Shown piece after piece: positions 6,574-10,000 of a stretch of DNA of 10,000 nucleotides (positions are counted from its first letter, which is position 1; each line of letters opens with the position of its first letter). The stretch is from NCBI RefSeq assembly GCF_020217005.1, contig NZ_JAIWOI010000105.1, positions 1 to 10,000 of the forward strand, in the 5' to 3' direction. This stretch comes from Rheinheimera sp. (GTDB lineage: Bacteria > Pseudomonadota > Gammaproteobacteria > Enterobacterales > Alteromonadaceae). Made by a program: the position numbers and the translations under genes. The notes beneath the pieces are model-generated. The model saw nothing but the letters and a program-made list of their open reading frames with translations. It was not told the origin of the DNA and did no database searches.

Positions 6574-8022
6574 TCAGTAGCCTATAGCCACAGCCACACA
6601 CATAGTCAGCATGCTCATGCCGGTTAGTAATAACCACAGCGGCCACATAGCGCGCAGCCACTGGGTAAACTCAACACCAGCTATGGCCAGCGTGCCCATC
6701 AAAGCTGCCGAAGTGGGATAAAACAGATGCGCTAAACCATCACCTAATTGAAAAGCCAACACAGCGGTCTGACGGCTGATACCCACCAGATCGGACAAAG
6801 GTGCCATCAAAGGCATAGTTAAAGCGGCCTGACCTGAGCCTGAAGTAACGAAAAAATTAAAACCGCTCTGAAACACCAGCATGGCCTGAGCCGCAAATAG
6901 CTCTGAGTGGCCATTGATACTGCTGGCGGCAGAATGCAGCATGGTATTTAAAATGGTGGGCTGTTCAGGATTGGTGCCGCCCAGCAGCAAAATAATGCCT
7001 TGGGCTATGCCCACCACTAAAGCTGCAGGTAACAACTGAGAGGCGCCGGTTTTAAAGGCGTCGACATAGTCATTTAAACCCGCATTATTTAGTTTCAGCA
7101 CTGTGCCTAAGGTCATAGCCACAATAGCCATCACAAAAAACTGTGTGGCAATTTCACGCAGAAAATAGCCCTGAGTTACCACACCCCAGACCACCCACAC
7201 CATGCCAGCTACTAAGGTCAAAACGACCAGCGAATGGCCCCAGTGAAACTGGTGCTCAATCTGAAAATCAGTCTGAGTATCAGCTTTACGTCTGAGCCGT
7301 TCCGCCCGCCAGATAAACCAGGCGATATAACTCAGCGTAAAGGCCAGCCACATGGCAATCCGAAAACCCGAGCCGGACAAAGGCGGCAAACCGGCAATAC
7401 TCTGAGCTATAGCCACAGAAAAGGGGTTCATCCAGGACGTGGCAAAACCTATCTGAGTGGCACCATAAGTCAGAAGCACAGCAGTAATAGCGTCGTAGCC
7501 CAGCATTCGTACCAAAGGCACCAACAAAATAGCAAAGGCCATCGCCTCTTCACCCATGCCAAAAATAGCGCCGCCTAAGGAAAAAAACAGCGCCATCACA
7601 GGCAATAACAAGCGGGCTTTGTGCTGCATTTTGCTGATCAACAGCTTCAGCAATTCATCCACAGCGCCAGTGCGCAGTAGCACACCAAAACTGCCGCCCA
7701 CCAGCAGAATAAAAATAATCACGCCAATGGCTGAGCCATTTCTGGAGCCCGAGGTCATGCCGTCAAAAAATGCCGTCAAGACACCGGTTTTTTCACCGTC
7801 GGCAAATAAAGACACAGCCTGAGGCTCGCCGTTATGTGCAGTGCGGTAACTGTCGGCCAGCAACAATTGCCGCCCTGTGTTGGTATCCAAAGCTGTATCA
7901 AACTGACCTTGCGGCACTATCAAAGTCAGCAAGGCTGAGCAAAGTAATACCGCAAACACAATCAGCAAGGTATCTGGCATCCGCCAGCCTGTTGCTTTGA
8001 TGCCGGATGGCAACTCACTCAT
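6574..8022 (-). CDS. YfcC/DcuC-family permease, candidate importer of beta-Asp-Arg or arginine
   Basis: A 482-residue inner-membrane protein with roughly 11-13 hydrophobic segments: one near residues 18-37, a polar extracytoplasmic stretch (38-95), then a dense run from about 98. Family features seen: GMGEE (155-159), a SWMNPFSVAIAQ re-entrant-like stretch (196-207), and TSGSGQAALTMPLMAPL (393-409) matching the second half of the inverted repeat. The family (Pfam DcuC, E. coli YfcC about 506 residues) is often annotated as C4-dicarboxylate or basic amino acid transport, but few members have been tested. The ATG at 8022 overlaps the end of the cyanophycinase gene by 8 bases, with AGGTGA just upstream, so the two are probably translationally coupled. 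Its place between a cyanophycinase and an isoaspartyl dipeptidase points to import of the dipeptide or its products; this is inference. Confidence 0.87.
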   Translation of the reverse strand: MSELPSGIKATGWRMPDTLLIVFAVLLCSALLTLIVPQGQFDTALDTNTGRQLLLADSYRTAHNGEPQAVSLFADGEKTGVLTAFFDGMTSGSRNGSAIGVIIFILLVGGSFGVLLRTGAVDELLKLLISKMQHKARLLLPVMALFFSLGGAIFGMGEEAMAFAILLVPLVRMLGYDAITAVLLTYGATQIGFATSWMNPFSVAIAQSIAGLPPLSGSGFRIAMWLAFTLSYIAWFIWRAERLRRKADTQTDFQIEHQFHWGHSLVVLTLVAGMVWVVWGVVTQGYFLREIATQFFVMAIVAMTLGTVLKLNNAGLNDYVDAFKTGASQLLPAALVVGIAQGIILLLGGTNPEQPTILNTMLHSAASSINGHSELFAAQAMLVFQSGFNFFVTSGSGQAALTMPLMAPLSDLVGISRQTAVLAFQLGDGLAHLFYPTSAALMGTLAIAGVEFTQWLRAMWPLWLLLTGMSMLTMCVAVAIGY

Positions 8023-9718
8023 AAGTCACCTGTAGACTCATAGGCAAGCTCAGGTAACGCCAGCGGCCATCTTCGCGCTGACAAGCCTGCACCTTGCCTG
8101 GTAAGGCTTGCCAGACCCGACCATCTACAGCAGAATAAGTATCAGGTGCTACTTTGTTGTTATCTACCAGATCAGGCGCAGTGCATTGCAGCTTGGCCTG
8201 CTGAATACCTTGCTGGAAAAAGGCGGTATCACCTGCGAGTAAACGACTGAACTTCATACCTGATGCAACCCAGCCTGTGGTTTTATCGCCTTGTTTTACA
8301 GCCTTTGCTTTCGCTTCGCTGGCATCTGCGATCCAGACACCACCCCGGCCTTCGACTTGTAATTGCGCTGTGTCCGGGTCAATAAAATTAGCCCGCAGCA
8401 CTGTGGCTTCGTCCATACCAAAACCAAAATCTGTATTGGTATCGATCAATAAACGTAATAACCGGCCTTCGCGGTTGCGCTCACGAAAATGCGTGTCTGT
8501 CACCCCTAAAGTAAAAGACTGCAAGCCACCTGCAGCTCTATAGGTTAACCAGCTGCCATCCAAATCTGAGCTGCAGCTTTGATGGTATTGGCATAAAGGG
8601 GCATTAGGTTCGGTAGCATAAGCACCATACTGCAGTGCTTTTACCGTTTGACCACCACTGATCATCGGGATCTTTTTCTTTGCATAACCCGCCTGCACTG
8701 CAGTACCAGCGCTGGAGCCAGCCAGTGGTACTCCGGCATCAATACGCTGATGCAATAGCCTGGCAAGTTCAGTAAATTCGCCCGGCTTTTTCTGCAGACT
8801 ACGCATGGTCAGCGACTGATCGCCACCGTTAATAAAAATAGCGTCAGCCTCCAACAGCAACTGCTTCATCAAATCAGGATTGCGGCACATCTGCTGCTGA
8901 TAGGCTGCCAGCTCCGGGTAACGTTCAGATCGTTTATACTGACCATTCCAGCGGAATCGATCCTCGTCTAAAGTGTCACAGTTACCTGCCTGCACCAAAG
9001 CAGGTTCTATCGGCAACCAGACCGCATCAGCACCAGCTGCATTAAACAACTGCAGGTAATAATCCACCCAATCCATAGGGCTGTTGGAGGAAGCGCTGAT
9101 CAGCACTAACTTAGGTTTTTGTGCTGTCACTTTGGCAACGGCTGCTGCACCAGAGGTTTTGGCACGCGCTAGTGCACGGTTTTTCGCTGACTGAATAAAA
9201 TGCTGAAACATCTGCTGCACATAAAGTTCTGTGCCGTCAAAATAGACTTTAACCTGAGCTGTGCTGCCGTCTTTCAGTACAGGCCGCTGTTCAAATACAT
9301 CATCCAGTAAATTCTGCTCGTCGTCAGATAACTCAAAGCGCTCAAATTCGCTATACCAGCTGTCTTCCGGCCAGTCTTTGTTTTGCATCTGCTCTAATTT
9401 AGTCAGTAGCAAGGGTTTGACCTGCTGCGCTCGAGCCGCTTTATCCGGCCATTTGGGCAAAGCTTTGAATTCAGCGATGCGTTTAGCATCAGGCTTGAAT
9501 GTTTTTTCAGTCACGCCCTGATGCTGCTGAAAATAAGCGGCAGCTGCGGCTTGTTTATCTGGCGCACAACGTTTGAGTTCCACACTGGAACAAATAGGCT
9601 CGCCGCCGCCAAACAACCACAGTTCTTTACCTGCAGTCAGTTCCGCCGCCTGAACAGATGCACAGAAGCTCAAGGCCAATGGCAGTAGAGTGAGAGATTT
9701 CTTAGATGGATTTAGCAT
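8015..9718 (-). CDS. Exported cyanophycinase, peptidase family S51
   Basis: A serine exopeptidase predicted to cut cyanophycin (multi-L-arginyl-poly-L-aspartate) into beta-Asp-Arg dipeptides. Its 567 residues start with a Sec signal peptide: Lys6-Lys7, a hydrophobic core (8-20) and a VQA cut after Ala24. The mature part has eight Cys, which fits disulfides outside the cytoplasm. Catalytic-domain landmarks: first strand LWLFGGGE (33-40), KLVLISAS (203-210), GGDQ (298-301), nucleophile Ser336 in GSSAG, His410 in DTHF followed by RERNREGRL, and Glu437 in GMDEAT. So the S51 Ser-His-Glu set looks complete. It is much longer than usual cyanophycinases (about 270 cytoplasmic, about 400 exported) because about 150 residues are inserted at roughly 45-200, plus a smaller insert at about 240-280. 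The ribosome site is weak (GGA, ten bases before the ATG). The end overlaps the permease gene by 8 bases. Confidence 0.92.
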   Translation of the reverse strand: MLNPSKKSLTLLPLALSFCASVQAAELTAGKELWLFGGGEPICSSVELKRCAPDKQAAAAAYFQQHQGVTEKTFKPDAKRIAEFKALPKWPDKAARAQQVKPLLLTKLEQMQNKDWPEDSWYSEFERFELSDDEQNLLDDVFEQRPVLKDGSTAQVKVYFDGTELYVQQMFQHFIQSAKNRALARAKTSGAAAVAKVTAQKPKLVLISASSNSPMDWVDYYLQLFNAAGADAVWLPIEPALVQAGNCDTLDEDRFRWNGQYKRSERYPELAAYQQQMCRNPDLMKQLLLEADAIFINGGDQSLTMRSLQKKPGEFTELARLLHQRIDAGVPLAGSSAGTAVQAGYAKKKIPMISGGQTVKALQYGAYATEPNAPLCQYHQSCSSDLDGSWLTYRAAGGLQSFTLGVTDTHFRERNREGRLLRLLIDTNTDFGFGMDEATVLRANFIDPDTAQLQVEGRGGVWIADASEAKAKAVKQGDKTTGWVASGMKFSRLLAGDTAFFQQGIQQAKLQCTAPDLVDNNKVAPDTYSAVDGRVWQALPGKVQACQREDGRWRYLSLPMSLQVTYE

Positions 9719-9780
9719 CAGATTTAATTCCGTTACGCCAGTTGCTTTTCGCCTGGCTATTTAATAACGCAACACTTCGT

Positions 9781-9910
9781 CCCCCCAATGCGCAGGGTCA
9801 TTGGTGCGCCAGCTCGACGACAAGCCTTCGAGCCCCCGGCAACATAGATCACTATGTGCCCGGGGCAAGAAGGCGCAGTCAACAAAGCTGCGGCTTCAAG
9901 TACGAAGGGG
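9781..9910. repeat. Palindromic intergenic repeat, copy 2, inverted relative to copy 1
   Basis: A related element of about 130 bases. Read on the minus strand it opens with the same 18 bases as copy 1, CCCCTTCGTACTTGAAGC, then GCAGC, TTGTTGACTGCGC and a central hairpin with CCCCGG/CCGGGG flanking CATAG/CTATG-like arms (about 9832-9865). The far end has diverged: it carries its own CCAATG/CATTGG hairpin (9785-9790 and 9799-9804) and ends in a run of C. It begins two bases after the stop codon of the upstream receptor gene and fills most of the 194-base gap before the cyanophycinase gene. Confidence 0.78.
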
Positions 9911-9912
9911 AT

Positions 9913-10000
9913 TTAGAAGGAATAACGGGCTGTTAACCTTACTGAACGTGGGCTCTGATAGTTTTGATCGTTCAGGAAGTTCGGGTTTTGGCCTTCATCT
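9913..10000 (-). CDS. TonB-dependent receptor, C-terminal end only
   Basis: On the minus strand 28 codons run in from the right edge and end with TAA at 9915-9913. The peptide ends SPRSVRLTARYSF, the typical last beta-strand of TonB-dependent outer-membrane receptors (alternating residues and a terminal Phe, with the common 'PRSVRLxARYxF' pattern). If so, it would carry a ligand across the outer membrane using TonB energy. It is co-directional with the cyanophycinase gene 194 bases downstream, so cyanophycin fragments are the likely cargo; this is inference. Only the tail is visible, so the subclass cannot be given. Confidence 0.75.
   Translation of the reverse strand, partial: DEGQNPNFLNDQNYQSPRSVRLTARYSF

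Noticed and set aside
9660..9718. Lipoprotein signal on the cyanophycinase (Cys19)
   Set aside because: The residue before the cysteine is Phe, which does not fit a lipobox; a VQA signal peptidase I site follows at residue 24.
9706..9936. Plus-strand open frame across the cyanophycinase upstream region
   Set aside because: It lies mostly on the palindromic repeat and overlaps the receptor tail on the other strand; its peptide is unlike any family I know.

Overview
The window looks like a chromosomal segment of a gammaproteobacterium of the Alteromonadales type, with Rheinheimera or Alishewanella relatives as my best guess. This rests on moderate GC, a TonB-dependent receptor tail, a secreted cyanophycinase and a GH65 phosphorylase paired with an MFS carrier. 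The genus is an inference from gene style, not from a marker gene. No rRNA, tRNA, CRISPR array, insertion sequence or phage gene was seen.

Left part (1-3705): a divergent sugar module. On the minus strand lies a GH65 inverting disaccharide phosphorylase, nearly complete but running off the left edge. On the plus strand lies an MFS transporter. The 255-base gap between them holds a perfect 18-base palindrome typical of a LacI-family operator. It overlaps the -35 hexamers of two outward-facing promoters, so one repressor could control uptake and phosphorolysis of an alpha-glucoside together. Between this promoter and the phosphorylase start sits a 121-base palindromic repeat.

Middle (3706-5342): housekeeping genes. 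A GufA/BbZIP-type ZIP metal transporter (plus) converges on a YbaK-type Cys-tRNA(Pro) deacylase (minus). The two stop codons lie in opposite arms of one hairpin.

Right part (5343-10000): a minus-strand gene set read as TonB-dependent receptor (only its last 28 residues are in the window), Sec-exported cyanophycinase (peptidase S51), YfcC/DcuC-family permease, then isoaspartyl dipeptidase. Together they make a plausible full route for using external cyanophycin: outer-membrane uptake, depolymerisation to beta-Asp-Arg outside the cytoplasm, inner-membrane import, and hydrolysis to Asp and Arg. The cyanophycinase and permease genes overlap by 8 bases, and a likely terminator follows the dipeptidase gene.

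Most notable points: (i) the dipeptidase has lost the first His of the HxH metal motif and carries Glu where the family has a carboxylated Lys; (ii) the cyanophycinase has an insert of about 150 residues after the first strand of its catalytic domain; (iii) two related palindromic repeats, in inverted orientation, lie in the two intergenic regions that bound the 2.4-9.8 kb block.
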